DNA from: Rhodopirellula bahusiensis
Lineage (GTDB): Bacteria; Planctomycetota; Planctomycetia; Pirellulales; Pirellulaceae
Length of the DNA stretch: 64,000 nucleotides
Direction of reading: 5' to 3'
Assembly: GCF_002727185.1 (NCBI RefSeq)
Contig: NZ_NIZW01000006.1
Span: 124,001 to 188,000 of the forward strand
Below are positions 55,746 to 64,000 of this stretch, piece by piece. Position 1 is the first letter of the stretch. Each line of letters begins with the position of its first letter. The notes under the pieces were generated by a model, which was not told the DNA's origin, did not search any database, and was given only the letters and a program-made list of their open reading frames with translations. A program made the translations under genes and the position numbers.

Positions 55746-56867
55746 TCAAGGTTTCACCAAACCAAAGGTTCCTCGGCCAGACTCCACCCTTGATTCAACA
55801 TCCTCTCGCAATCGATCCGAGTCCGCTTCCCAGTACAGCTCACGCAGCTGATCACTCATCTGTTTCAAAGGACTGATGATTCGAAAACCGGTTGCGCGGG
55901 ATTCGTCTGATGTTGCCCACCAAGGACTCTGTGGAAAATCAGGATCCGAGTCCCACCAATCTTCGGTGCTTCGAAGAATGGAATCGCATTGGCAATCCTT
56001 GGCATCCAAGTTGAAATTCCCGCCGATGGCAACGTGCCCACGAAACAGACCCGTTGTCGCGGTATCCTCGATCACCCATTCCGAAACATTGCCCTGCAGA
56101 TCGTGCAGCCCCAAGGAACTCGCGAGTTTCGTACCCGCACGAATTGTCTCGACCTTTTCTGTGTTCTCAAAGTGAACAGCAACATCATCGACCAGCAGCT
56201 CTGGCTTTTGGCCTGAAACGCATGCGTGCTGCCATTCACTTCGGAGCGGCAAACGGTAGTCCAGTTTGCAGGTCAGACTCAACCATTTCGTGTACTGCCG
56301 CGCAGCGAATTGGCTTGTGGTGGGCACCGGCGAATCAGAGGCACCTGCAAATTCAAAATTGTATGAATAATCGTAGACGTCCGTGGGGCTGGAAACGCCA
56401 TCCACCTCGTCAAACCCGGGCCGCTCATACCCCTTTCGAAACGCCGCTTTTTTGTGAGCGTAGTACAACTGCCGATACGGCATGTACTGCTCCATCGTGA
56501 TTTCGAACTTCCCCATCCAGAACGGTTCGATCTCTACCGTCTGCACCTTGAGATCTGGATCGACTTTTGGCGGGACATACGTCGCTCCCCTTTGCTCCGC
56601 TCGCCATTCATCGTTCCATGATGCTGGTGGCGGAGGCGGAGGCTTCAAATCCATGGTGCCACCCGCAACCGGAACCATCTCGATCTCAACGTTCGTCCCC
56701 GGAATTCGCTGAGTGTAGGCGACCATGAATCCCCGGTCGGTTTTCACGGAACGTTCCCCCGTTGGGCGTTTCGGTTGAATCCTTGCTTCTGGTTCTCGAG
56801 CCCCCACCACTGTGGCGCCAAACCCCAAAATCAGCGAGCAAACAAGCAGTCGGATCGATATCAACAT
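55746..56867 (-). CDS. Exported SUMF1/FGE-fold protein without the usual Cys pair
   Basis: 373 residues from ATG 56867 (ATG 56903 also possible). The frame runs to 57248, but that part overlaps the divergent permease gene and has no similarity. A signal peptide starts LISIRLLVCSLILGFGATVVGA. The SUMF1 fold is shown by VPVAGGTMDL, PFWMGKFEITMEQYMPY, AARQYTKWLS, YRLPLRSEWQHAC, LGLHDLQGNVSEWVIE, VAIGGNFN and ATGFRII. A true formylglycine-generating enzyme has C-x4-C near the C-terminal RGGS/C motif; here the only pair is CQC (C-x-C). It is therefore more likely a non-catalytic or differently acting SUMF1 protein, as are frequent in planctomycetes. Confidence 0.82.
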   Translation of the reverse strand: MLISIRLLVCSLILGFGATVVGAREPEARIQPKRPTGERSVKTDRGFMVAYTQRIPGTNVEIEMVPVAGGTMDLKPPPPPPASWNDEWRAEQRGATYVPPKVDPDLKVQTVEIEPFWMGKFEITMEQYMPYRQLYYAHKKAAFRKGYERPGFDEVDGVSSPTDVYDYSYNFEFAGASDSPVPTTSQFAARQYTKWLSLTCKLDYRLPLRSEWQHACVSGQKPELLVDDVAVHFENTEKVETIRAGTKLASSLGLHDLQGNVSEWVIEDTATTGLFRGHVAIGGNFNLDAKDCQCDSILRSTEDWWDSDPDFPQSPWWATSDESRATGFRIISPLKQMSDQLRELYWEADSDRLREDVESRVESGRGTFGLVKP

Positions 56868-57076
56868 GATGATGGCCGAATGTTGGGGTAGCAAAGCGTC
56901 CATTCTACTGTTCTTTGAGCAGCGCCAGTGCTCTGGCAAAGGTCTCAGCTTCTCCAGGCCATCCGGTTCATGGTGCACGGCGGGGGGGCGGACGAGCTGA
57001 TCTGTCGCTGAGGCCGACGTTTTTGCTACTTCCGAAGGTTCAATGAGCAAGATTCCGCGGCCTTGATTCAGAACCT

Positions 57077-58273
57077 GTGATTCCCACCCGTCTGACACGT
57101 ACGATTCTCTTCGAGATCCTCCGGATTTTCGTCGTTGCGCTGGTCGTGTTGACGCTTTTGATCCTGCTGATCGCGGTCGGACGTGAATTGTTTCGCAAAG
57201 GCTTGGGCGCGATGGCGGTCCTGCAATTGCTCCCCTTTGCGATCCCAATCTCGTTGCAACACGCGGTTCCCGCGACGGCGTTGTTTTCGGTTTGCTGCGT
57301 TTATGGACGAATGGCGGCCGACGGCGAAATTTCGACGGTCAAGGCATCAGGTATTTCGCCGCTGAGATTACTGCAACCGGCAATTGTGTTCGCCGCCTTG
57401 CTCAGTCCAGTCGCAGTGTATTGCAGCGACATGGCGGTTTCTTGGGGAAAACCCGGCGTCAAACGAGTCGTGCTGCTATCGATCGAAGACATCGCGTATC
57501 GCTTGCTGGAACGCGATCACTCCTACACGTCGGATCACGGTTTCTCGATCCACGTTCGCGAAATTGACGGTCGCCGAATGATTTCGCCTCGGGTGACCGT
57601 TCGCGGCAAAGGCGACGATGCTTTCACCGTGACCGCCAGCGAAGGCCAATTGATGATGGACGAGGAGACTCAATCTCTCGTTCTGAAACTGGTCGACAGC
57701 CAAGTGAACCGCGGAAAGGGTCTACAAGGCGATTTCTACGGTGAACATCGCTTCGAGATTCCAATTGGCAATGCGTTGGAAGAAGACGACATTTCCACCC
57801 GCAGTCCGAGTGAGTTGCCTCTTCGTTTGATTCGAAACGAGCGACTACGTCAACGCGAACGCACCCACGCGAAAATTGGGGAACTGGCCGCGTTCACCGG
57901 GTTCTCGTTGTTGACTTCGCGACCTGCTGAAATTGGCGGCGAAAAATCTTCCGCGATTCAGTCGGGGTTGAAGTCCAGTCGCCATCGCTTAACGCGTTTA
58001 CAAACCGAACCTTGGCGTCGCTGGGCGGAAGGCTTCACCTGTTTCTTCTTCGTGCTCGTCGGGGCGCCCCTCGCCATTGTGGCCAAGACCAGTGACTACT
58101 GGACGACGTTCGGAATGTGCTTTCTTCCGACAATCTTGGTTTACTACCCGCTCTATTTGCTGGGTCTCGACCAGGCCAAAGCAGGCGACATGCCGCCCTA
58201 TGGGGTTTGGATCGGCAACTTGGTTCTGTCCGGTGTCGGGATGATGCTGATCGCTCGAGTTCGGCGATACTAA
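57077..58273 (+). CDS. LptF/LptG-family (YjgP/YjgQ) permease
   Basis: 398-residue inner-membrane protein of the LptF/LptG family, which with LptB and LptC extracts lipopolysaccharide for transport to the outer membrane. The N-terminus RLTRTILFEILRIFVVALVVLTLLILLI is the first helix of the family. The next segment has ATALFSVCCVYGRMAADGEISTVKASGISPLRLL (coupling helix that contacts LptB). A large periplasmic beta-jellyroll spans about 110-290. The last part has three helices (CFFFVLVGAPLAIV, CFLPTILVYYPLYLLGL, GNLVLSGVGMMLIARV). Start GTG 57077. LptF versus LptG cannot be told. Its presence supports a diderm envelope with LPS. Confidence 0.88.
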   Translation: MIPTRLTRTILFEILRIFVVALVVLTLLILLIAVGRELFRKGLGAMAVLQLLPFAIPISLQHAVPATALFSVCCVYGRMAADGEISTVKASGISPLRLLQPAIVFAALLSPVAVYCSDMAVSWGKPGVKRVVLLSIEDIAYRLLERDHSYTSDHGFSIHVREIDGRRMISPRVTVRGKGDDAFTVTASEGQLMMDEETQSLVLKLVDSQVNRGKGLQGDFYGEHRFEIPIGNALEEDDISTRSPSELPLRLIRNERLRQRERTHAKIGELAAFTGFSLLTSRPAEIGGEKSSAIQSGLKSSRHRLTRLQTEPWRRWAEGFTCFFFVLVGAPLAIVAKTSDYWTTFGMCFLPTILVYYPLYLLGLDQAKAGDMPPYGVWIGNLVLSGVGMMLIARVRRY

Positions 58274-58386
58274 GCATCGATGCGGTGGAGGCAATTCTGC
58301 ACGCGTTCTTTTCGACGGGGTGGTTTTGCTTTTACAATCGCATGCGTTGTTTGCACCTGTTGCCATAGCCCACTCAAGGAATTTCC

Positions 58387-59253
58387 ATGTTTTGCTGCCG
58401 TCGTGATGTCCGCCGCTCCCGTCTTTTGAACTCGGTGAAGCTGTTCACTTGCATGTTGTTTGCCAGCGCAATGTGGACGGCAACAGTCGCGAAGGCCGAA
58501 GTGCAAACGCAAACGATCGTCTACCAAGATGGCGACGTGATGCTAGAAGGGTTCCTAGCTTTCGATACCAAAGTTCGCCCCGCCGGAACAAAAGCGGAAT
58601 CCGGCAAGCCTGGCGTCTTGGTGGTCCATCAATGGATGGGACTGACCGATTACGAACGCCGCCGTTGTCGCCAGTTGGCCGAACTGGGCTACATCGCCTT
58701 TGCACTTGATATTTACGGTCGCGGCGTTCGACCAGCCGACACGGGAGAGGCGGCTGAGTTCTCCGGGAAGTACAAGAGTGATCGCGAACTGTACCGCCGC
58801 CGTCTGAACCTAGGTTTGGAACAACTTCGAAAAGCGGACAACGTCGCGAAAGATCAGATCGCTGCGATTGGATATTGCTTCGGCGGAACCGGAGTGATTG
58901 AACTGGCTCGCAGTGGAGCGAAAGTCAACGGAATCGTCAGCTTCCACGGCGGACTGGATTCGCCATCACCTGATGACGGAGCCAACATCCAAGCAAAAGT
59001 CCTGGTTTGTCACGGTGCCGACGACCCATTTGTGCCTAAAGCGGACGTCGAATCAATGATCGCTGAGTTCGATGCCCATGACGTCGATTGGCAAATGAAT
59101 GTCTATGCCGATGCGGTCCATTCGTTCACGCAGCCAATGGCCGGCGACGACAACAGCAAAGGTGCCGCCTACAACGAGAAAGCAGACCTGCGATCGTGGG
59201 ACGCCATGCGAGTCTTCTTCCACGAATTGTTCGCTGCTAAACCAGCGGAGTGA
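58387..59253 (+). CDS. Secreted dienelactone-hydrolase-family protein
   Basis: 288 residues: a signal peptide (LFTCMLFASAMWTATVAKAE) followed by a dienelactone hydrolase-type alpha/beta-hydrolase. The family's Cys nucleophile is at 164 in GYCFGGTG, the acid in HGADDPFVP, and the His in DAVHSFTQP. The HQWMGL segment holds an early family motif. Known members hydrolyse cyclic esters or other carbonyl compounds, but substrates of this secreted subfamily are uncertain. It shares hydrolase type with the protein at 54384 but keeps its triad. A possible -10 (TACAAT at 58333) lies upstream, without a clear -35. Confidence 0.88.
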   Translation: MFCCRRDVRRSRLLNSVKLFTCMLFASAMWTATVAKAEVQTQTIVYQDGDVMLEGFLAFDTKVRPAGTKAESGKPGVLVVHQWMGLTDYERRRCRQLAELGYIAFALDIYGRGVRPADTGEAAEFSGKYKSDRELYRRRLNLGLEQLRKADNVAKDQIAAIGYCFGGTGVIELARSGAKVNGIVSFHGGLDSPSPDDGANIQAKVLVCHGADDPFVPKADVESMIAEFDAHDVDWQMNVYADAVHSFTQPMAGDDNSKGAAYNEKADLRSWDAMRVFFHELFAAKPAE

Positions 59254-59262
59254 CCCAGCTGT

Positions 59263-59316
59263 GCAATCCAGTTGAGACCATCTGAAACCGCTAGCCCGCG
59301 GAACGCACTGGATTGC
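59263..59316. repeat. 10-bp perfect inverted repeat in a convergent gap
   Basis: GCAATCCAGT (59263-59272) and ACTGGATTGC (59307-59316), 34-base spacer, in the 109-base gap between the convergent dienelactone hydrolase and rbgA genes. It is placed where a bidirectional terminator would sit. Confidence 0.5.
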
Positions 59317-59362
59317 TTGCCATGTGTTCCGTGGTCGGCGGATTGATCAGTCTTACAATCTC

Positions 59363-60343
59363 TCACTGCCGGCGATCGCGACGCGAAGCATCCATTTCGC
59401 GTGACTTGCGTTGTGCTTTTTGCTTGGTTTTGAATCGCTTCTTGCGTTTCTCGTCCTTCAGGCGAGCGGCTTCTTCCGCTTCGACCATCGCCTTTTGCGT
59501 GAGAATGCGTTCGCGCTGCATCGTCGCGGGAGTCTCGAGCGTCAGCCGTCCCAAGCCACCGGTTCGGTACTCTTGAATCAGGATTCGGGAAGCTCGTTCC
59601 AAGTCAACCTTGTTGTTTCGCCCCAAGCATCCTCGTCGGCGACCAATGTCTTCGATCACCGCCATTTCTGTATCTGCGATGGATTCCAGTTCGAAACGCT
59701 TGGCCAGTCGATCTGGGTACTGCTCCATGAAGTACCGAGCTGCAAAGAAACCCACGTCGGTATAATCCATCGCGGTGTCTTTGATGGATCCGATCAGTGC
59801 CAGCCGATAGCCACTGCTGACGTTGTGCACCTTGGGCCAGAGCATCCCAGGTGTGTCCCATAGAATCACTCCGTCGCCGATGTCGACGCGTTGTTGATGC
59901 TGTGTTACCGCTGGCGTGTTTCCAGTCTTGGCGACTTTTCGTCCAGCCAGAAAGTTGATGATCGTCGATTTCCCAACATTGGGAATGCCCATGACCATGG
60001 CATTGATCAACCGCCCCTTTCGCTGAGGGCACATGCCTATCAAAGCGGATTTCAATCGCCTGATCGTGGGCACGTCGTCGGTCGTGACAGCGCGAGCCCG
60101 GGTGGAGCTGGAACTATTCAGAGCCTCCAGCCACTCTTCGGTCCGATGCGGGTCGGCCAAGTCCGACTTGGTTAGTACCTTCAGGCAAGCCTTGTCACCT
60201 CGAAGGTCGGCCAACATCGGGTTTTCGCTCGAATAGGGAATTCGAGCGTCGATGATTTCCATCACCACGTCGACCTTGGGCAAGGCGGACTGGATTTCCA
60301 GCCGAGCCTTGTGCATGTGGCCGGGGAACCATTGGATCGACAT
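59363..60343 (-). CDS. rbgA: Ribosome biogenesis GTPase RbgA/YlqF
   Basis: 326-residue circularly permuted GTPase needed for late 50S subunit assembly. The motifs occur in the permuted order: G4 TKSD at 58-61, G1 GIPNVGKS at 119-126, G3 DTPG at 163-166. The N-terminal WFPGHMHKA is the RbgA signature. The C-terminal region (about 230-326) is helical and basic, ending in a Lys/Arg-rich tail (KRKKRFKTKQKAQRKSR) that could contact rRNA. Convergent with the dienelactone-hydrolase-type gene. ATG 60343 gives the canonical start. Confidence 0.93.
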   Translation of the reverse strand: MSIQWFPGHMHKARLEIQSALPKVDVVMEIIDARIPYSSENPMLADLRGDKACLKVLTKSDLADPHRTEEWLEALNSSSSTRARAVTTDDVPTIRRLKSALIGMCPQRKGRLINAMVMGIPNVGKSTIINFLAGRKVAKTGNTPAVTQHQQRVDIGDGVILWDTPGMLWPKVHNVSSGYRLALIGSIKDTAMDYTDVGFFAARYFMEQYPDRLAKRFELESIADTEMAVIEDIGRRRGCLGRNNKVDLERASRILIQEYRTGGLGRLTLETPATMQRERILTQKAMVEAEEAARLKDEKRKKRFKTKQKAQRKSREMDASRRDRRQ

Positions 60344-60442
60344 GATCAGCGTGTTTCGTCGTGAGCGGGTTTGCGACCGGCTGCATCAGGAAATCAAATC
60401 AATCGATTCGCCCCGACCGCACGTGTCCGAGTGGAAAGCCCG

Positions 60443-60461
60443 CCCAGTGTCACACACTGGG
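60443..60461. terminator. Hairpin between the fucP-type gene and rbgA
   Basis: CCCAGTGT-CAC-ACACTGGG, perfect 8-bp stem with a 3-base loop, 27 bases past the stop of the transporter gene (minus strand). Only a short CTTT follows on that strand, so it is a plausible but weak 3' end for the fucose operon. Confidence 0.45.
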
Positions 60462-60487
60462 ATGGAAATTTCTATCCGGTTTGCTGA

Positions 60488-61813
60488 TCAGGCGGCTGCC
60501 GTCGCAACTGGAGCTTCAGGTTTTGAGGTGAACAAGCCGTAGATTGCAATCACGACGAAACAGACCGCGGGCAAAACAAATGACAAATTCAGCGACCATG
60601 TGTCGATCAAATAGCCTTGCAGCGGAGGCATGATGGATCCGCCCGCGATCGCCATCACCAACCCCGCGGCACCCAACTTCGCGTCGTCCCCCACTCGATC
60701 CAGGGCGATGCCATAGATCGTTGGGAACATCAAAGACATGCAGCCTGAGACACCGACGAGAGCCCACAGGCCCACGATGCCACCGACGAACATGACGGGA
60801 ACCAACAACCCGATTGCACCAACGGCCAAAACCATCAGCAGGGCTCCGGGGCGAACATATTTCAGCAGGAATGTGCATACGAATCGGGCCACGGCAAACA
60901 AGACCATCGAATACAGCGTGAACGACGATGCGGCAGTGGCGGCGTCTCCGGCGGACATCCCATCGGCCATGAAAACCCCTTTGCCGTACTGGGCAGTGAA
61001 GGTCCAGCACATGATTTGCGCACCGACATAAAACGCTTGAGCGATCACACCGCCGACATATCGCGAATTCGCCATCAGACGCCCGATTGTTCCGCCGATA
61101 TCGAGCGATCCATCCGAGTCCTGGTTGCGTGGCATCTTCTTGACCAAAATCAGCACAAACATGGTCACGATCACCAACCCAATGGCCACGTAAGGACCAC
61201 GCACAATCGCCAGGTCCGAGAACTTCATGGCATCAAATTCTTCGATGGGCAACTCCGCTCGTTTGGGACCATCCAATGAATTGATGTTTGAAAGGATGGC
61301 GTACTTCGCGGTAAGGATGCCGACGATCGAGCCAATTGGGTTGAAGGATTGTGCCAGGTTCAAACGCTGCGTCGCGGTTGATGCCGGCCCCATCGAAAGG
61401 ATGTAGGGGTTGGCGCTTGTTTCCAAAAAACTCAGTCCGCAGGTCATCACGAAGAATGCGATGAGGAACGGCATGAACTCACCGACACTCGCCGCGGGAA
61501 TGAAAGCGAGTCCACCCAACGCATAGAGAGCAAGGCCAACCAGGAGGCCGGTCTTGTAAGAGAATTTTTTGATGAACAGTGCAGCCGGCAACGCCATGAA
61601 ACAGTAGCCACCATAGAAAGCAAACTGCACAAACGAGCTGACAAAATTGCTCTGATTGAAGATTCGTCCAAACGCTTCCACCAACGGATTGGTGATGTCG
61701 TTGGCAAAGCCCCACAAAGCGAAACAGAACGTCGTCAGAACAAACGCGACCAAGTAACTCTTGGGAACCACTTCAGCCTCAGCTTGCGGTTCAGCGACGA
61801 TTGGTTCAGCCAT
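60488..61813 (-). CDS. fucP: FucP-type sugar:H+ symporter (MFS)
   Basis: 441 residues from ATG 61813, with TTG 61843 as alternative. About twelve membrane helices with the FHS (fucose/galactose/glucose) MFS pattern: FVLTTFCFALWGFANDITNPLV, FVQFAFYGGYCFMALPAALFIKKFSYKTGLL, LSFLETSANPYILSMGP, and RLNLAQSFNPIGSIVG (family signature). In E. coli FucP the Asp and Glu in similar positions take part in proton coupling; an N-D pair is visible in the first helix. It lies downstream of an aldo/keto reductase and an alpha-L-fucosidase on the same strand, which supports L-fucose as substrate. Confidence 0.9.
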   Translation of the reverse strand: MAEPIVAEPQAEAEVVPKSYLVAFVLTTFCFALWGFANDITNPLVEAFGRIFNQSNFVSSFVQFAFYGGYCFMALPAALFIKKFSYKTGLLVGLALYALGGLAFIPAASVGEFMPFLIAFFVMTCGLSFLETSANPYILSMGPASTATQRLNLAQSFNPIGSIVGILTAKYAILSNINSLDGPKRAELPIEEFDAMKFSDLAIVRGPYVAIGLVIVTMFVLILVKKMPRNQDSDGSLDIGGTIGRLMANSRYVGGVIAQAFYVGAQIMCWTFTAQYGKGVFMADGMSAGDAATAASSFTLYSMVLFAVARFVCTFLLKYVRPGALLMVLAVGAIGLLVPVMFVGGIVGLWALVGVSGCMSLMFPTIYGIALDRVGDDAKLGAAGLVMAIAGGSIMPPLQGYLIDTWSLNLSFVLPAVCFVVIAIYGLFTSKPEAPVATAAA

Positions 61814-61904
61814 GAGTTTCTTAGGGAAAGGTTGGAGGAGCAATGAAAGAAGTGTTCACGCGAAGACCAAACGGCGTGACTCGAGCTGATGATAACGCCT
61901 TGAT

Positions 61905-62969
61905 TCAGACGTGGGGATAAGACGCGTCGATCAATCCGTCGCGTTTCATCGATTCCCAAAACTCAGCGGGAGGCTCTGATGAAACCAGCTGAACATTCTG
62001 AGCAATCCGGCTGGGCTTGCTGCTGTTCAAAGCCGTTGCCACGACACCGGGCGGTGACATACCAAAGGCGACGCATGCTTCAGCGGGGCGAACGTTGAAT
62101 CGGTCGCACTGAATCTGGAAACGTTCTCGCCACGCGATCAGCTCTTGATCTTCAACACTTTCGCCGGTGACTTTTCGATAATCGTAGTGGTCGCCACCAG
62201 TCAGAAATCCCGCGTGAAAAACCGCGGAGTTGATCACACTGACACCTTGAAGACGCATCGTCTCGACAAAGTCCAACAAGGGTTCGGGGTGTGTCCGGAT
62301 CGTGAGACTGGTCGCGAGCATGACCCAGTCCAATGGAAGAGACTTTGCCAACTCCTCGGAGACTCGCCAGTCCTTTGAACCAACACCGATCGCGAGAACG
62401 TCACCGCGGTCGCGAAGTTCGCTCAGCGCCTGGTAGGCACCCAAGATATCATCCCAACGACGTTTTCGATCGTCTTCGCCGGATGCCGCCGCCAGGTACT
62501 CATCGGGATCATGGACCGATACCAATTGCGGCCGATACGGCGACAGCAACTCGCAGCCTTGTTCCCAACAACGCAGGATACCATCGTAGCTGATGTCTTG
62601 AACGGCATCATGTTTTAAACCAACCCAAGCACCGGGCTCGAAAGTCGGTTCGGGAGAGGTCAGAGGAACTCGCCGCCAACCGAGTTTATTGCTGATCAAA
62701 ATCTGGTCGGGAGCAACCTGCAATGATCGCAGAGCATCCGCCATGCTTTCCAACGCCAACCCGGCTCCATACTTTCCAGCCGAATCAGCAGCGACGACGC
62801 CATCGCACTGAGCAAACCATTCCGACACAATCGACCGTTTGGTGTCACGATCGACCGCTTGGTAGAGGTTGCCCAACGCACTGGTGCCAAAAATGATTGG
62901 CGGGAGCATGTTGCCGATTGTTGGCACAGCAGGTTTCTCAGTTTGTCGAGAAGCGACGGACTCTGGCAT
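61905..62969 (-). CDS. Aldo/keto reductase, probable L-fucose (aldose) dehydrogenase
   Basis: 354 residues from ATG 62969, which overlaps the fucosidase stop by one base (TGATG); GTG 62972 would overlap by four. The AKR TIM-barrel catalytic tetrad is visible: Asp62 and Tyr67 (ADSAGKYG), Lys95 (ISNKLGW), His153 (VSVHDPDEY). Other AKR landmarks are FGTSALGN at the start and GVGSKDW. The sub-pattern is that of the L-fucose/D-threo-aldose 1-dehydrogenase group, oxidising free fucose to a lactone with NAD(P)+. The gene order fucosidase-reductase-transporter makes this substrate reasonable but is not proof. Confidence 0.85.
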   Translation of the reverse strand: MPESVASRQTEKPAVPTIGNMLPPIIFGTSALGNLYQAVDRDTKRSIVSEWFAQCDGVVAADSAGKYGAGLALESMADALRSLQVAPDQILISNKLGWRRVPLTSPEPTFEPGAWVGLKHDAVQDISYDGILRCWEQGCELLSPYRPQLVSVHDPDEYLAAASGEDDRKRRWDDILGAYQALSELRDRGDVLAIGVGSKDWRVSEELAKSLPLDWVMLATSLTIRTHPEPLLDFVETMRLQGVSVINSAVFHAGFLTGGDHYDYRKVTGESVEDQELIAWRERFQIQCDRFNVRPAEACVAFGMSPPGVVATALNSSKPSRIAQNVQLVSSEPPAEFWESMKRDGLIDASYPHV

Positions 62970-64000
62970 CACTGAGTGACCTTCAGGACGTAAGCAAACT
63001 TCGACGCTTTGTCCGCTGGAAGTGAAACGGTCACGCCACTATCGCCGCGTTCCCAATCCAGTTTCTCGTCCGACCCAAGCAATTCGATGGCGCCAATTTC
63101 CTCTGGGTAGAGATCGCTGCCCTGAGCCAATGTCTTGATCGTGATCTGGTTGTCTTTCGGCCACTTCAATCCGTGGACGTACAAGACATTGTCGTTCGTG
63201 GTGAAACGCAAGTCTTCCGACGTGAACGGCTTGTCTTTCGACTCGGAGACGTGCCCGGTGGAGACCGAAGTTGGACCTTCGCCAAAGGTCTTCCAGTACG
63301 TCGTGTCGTAGATGGCTTCTCCGTTGACCTTCAACCAATCACCGATGGCTTTCAAGATCGCTTGGTCTTCTTCTGGGATGGTGCCGTCAGCACGTGGCCC
63401 CACGTTCAACAGCAAACAGCCGTTCTTGCTGACGATGTCGACCAGGTCATTCACCAAACGCTCTGGAGTCTTGTAGCGTTGGTTTTCGGTGTATCCCCAT
63501 GAACTGGAGCTGACTGCCGTGTCGGTTTGCCAGAACGGCTTGCGAATCTCTGCCATCTTCGAACGCTCTTTGTCCAGAACCGCAGCCGATTCGGGAAACG
63601 CGTTGAACTTGTAGTTGATGATGCCGAGGTCGGAATCTTTGGCCGACGTTTTGTTGTAGTAGTAGGCAGCAAATTTTTGCAGGTGCTCGGCGTACGTGTT
63701 GTTGAGATAAGTCGAGTCGCCGTGCTTGGGTGTGATACCAAAGTCAAACCAAAACACATCGGGTTTGTACTTGTCCACCAATTCGCAAGACCGAGCCAAC
63801 CAATCGTCTTTGAACTGGTCATCTTGTGGCGTGAAGTTGTGTTGGTAGTCCCAAGCGTTGTCCTCGAAGAGGAACGGCATTGGCCGACCATAAAGGTCTG
63901 CGTACTGAGGGTCTGCGTTGTCGTACGATTCGTCACGCACGTAGAACATCCAATTGAACGCTCGGTGGCTGCTGACTCCGAATTTCATGCCTTCCGCGCG
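62969..64000 (-). CDS. Alpha-L-fucosidase, GH29 (partial, cut by right edge)
   Basis: The C-terminal ~343 residues; the frame is open at base 64000, so the N-terminus is outside. GH29 hallmarks are present: MKFGVSSHRAFNW, then the catalytic strand KPDVFWFDFGITP with the nucleophile Asp, NYKFNAFPESAAV, the later region RKPFWQTDTAVSSSSWGYTEN, and LVDIVSKNGCLLLNVGPRADGTIPEED, a very typical GH29 segment. A C-terminal beta-domain follows (about the last 100 residues). The enzyme releases L-fucose from fucosylated glycans such as algal polysaccharides. First visible gene of the fucose operon. Confidence 0.95.
   Translation of the reverse strand, partial: RAEGMKFGVSSHRAFNWMFYVRDESYDNADPQYADLYGRPMPFLFEDNAWDYQHNFTPQDDQFKDDWLARSCELVDKYKPDVFWFDFGITPKHGDSTYLNNTYAEHLQKFAAYYYNKTSAKDSDLGIINYKFNAFPESAAVLDKERSKMAEIRKPFWQTDTAVSSSSWGYTENQRYKTPERLVNDLVDIVSKNGCLLLNVGPRADGTIPEEDQAILKAIGDWLKVNGEAIYDTTYWKTFGEGPTSVSTGHVSESKDKPFTSEDLRFTTNDNVLYVHGLKWPKDNQITIKTLAQGSDLYPEEIGAIELLGSDEKLDWERGDSGVTVSLPADKASKFAYVLKVTQ

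Noticed and set aside
56868-57248. N-terminal extension of the SUMF1-type frame
   Set aside because: Overlaps the divergent permease gene and precedes a clear signal peptide.

Overview
The window reads as a chromosomal segment of a marine planctomycete, most like Rhodopirellula/Pirellulaceae. Pointers are a moderate GC content, many GTG/TTG starts with few clear Shine-Dalgarno sequences, a giant multidomain extracellular protein opening with the planctomycetal LExRxLLA-type N-terminal motif and closing with dockerin-like repeats, secreted PQQ-propeller and SUMF1-type proteins, and an L-fucose utilisation operon. No tRNA, rRNA, CRISPR array, transposase or phage gene was seen.

Layout. 1-3 kb: infB (N-terminal part only, runs off the left edge) and nusA on the minus strand. 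3-10.8 kb: a minus-strand type II secretion (T2SS) operon in the order gspG-H-I-J-K-L-M, almost all with overlapping or near-overlapping ends, closed by a good intrinsic terminator (2993-3024) in front of nusA. GspE, GspF and GspD are not in the window. 11.5-34.6 kb: a single uninterrupted plus-strand gene for a 7,713-residue secreted protein, divergent from the T2SS operon. It has two matrixin-like metalloprotease domains, PPC-like domains, beta-helix and propeller regions, a GEVED-like domain, a long cadherin/Ig-like array with about five ~350-residue tandem units (two of which share about 812 identical bases), and a C-terminal dockerin-like pair.

34.7-47 kb: PIG-L deacetylase, metG, a palindrome-rich intergenic repeat, a GT4-type glycosyltransferase, a secreted hypothetical protein, a protein with a Met/Gly/Asp-rich segment preceded by a free-standing terminator-like leader, a secreted PQQ-type propeller, a lipoprotein, trpA and a second lipoprotein. 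47-54 kb: ftsH divergent from dxr and an enlarged rseP (site-2 protease), then a DMT/EamA permease. 54-60 kb: a secreted alpha/beta-hydrolase-like protein lacking the usual nucleophile, a SUMF1-domain protein, an LptF/LptG-family permease, a secreted dienelactone-hydrolase-family protein and the ribosome-assembly GTPase RbgA/YlqF. 60.5-64 kb: an apparent operon of GH29 alpha-L-fucosidase (cut by the right edge), an aldo/keto reductase and a FucP-type transporter, together fitting release, uptake and oxidation of L-fucose from algal glycans.

The most unusual part is the pairing of a giant repetitive secreted protein with a divergent T2SS pseudopilus operon, suggesting but not proving a dedicated secretion relationship. 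Secondary curiosities are the leader/terminator at about 40.98-41.03 kb, the 23-bp hairpin repeat at 37.7 kb, and the many perfect inverted repeats in intergenic gaps.
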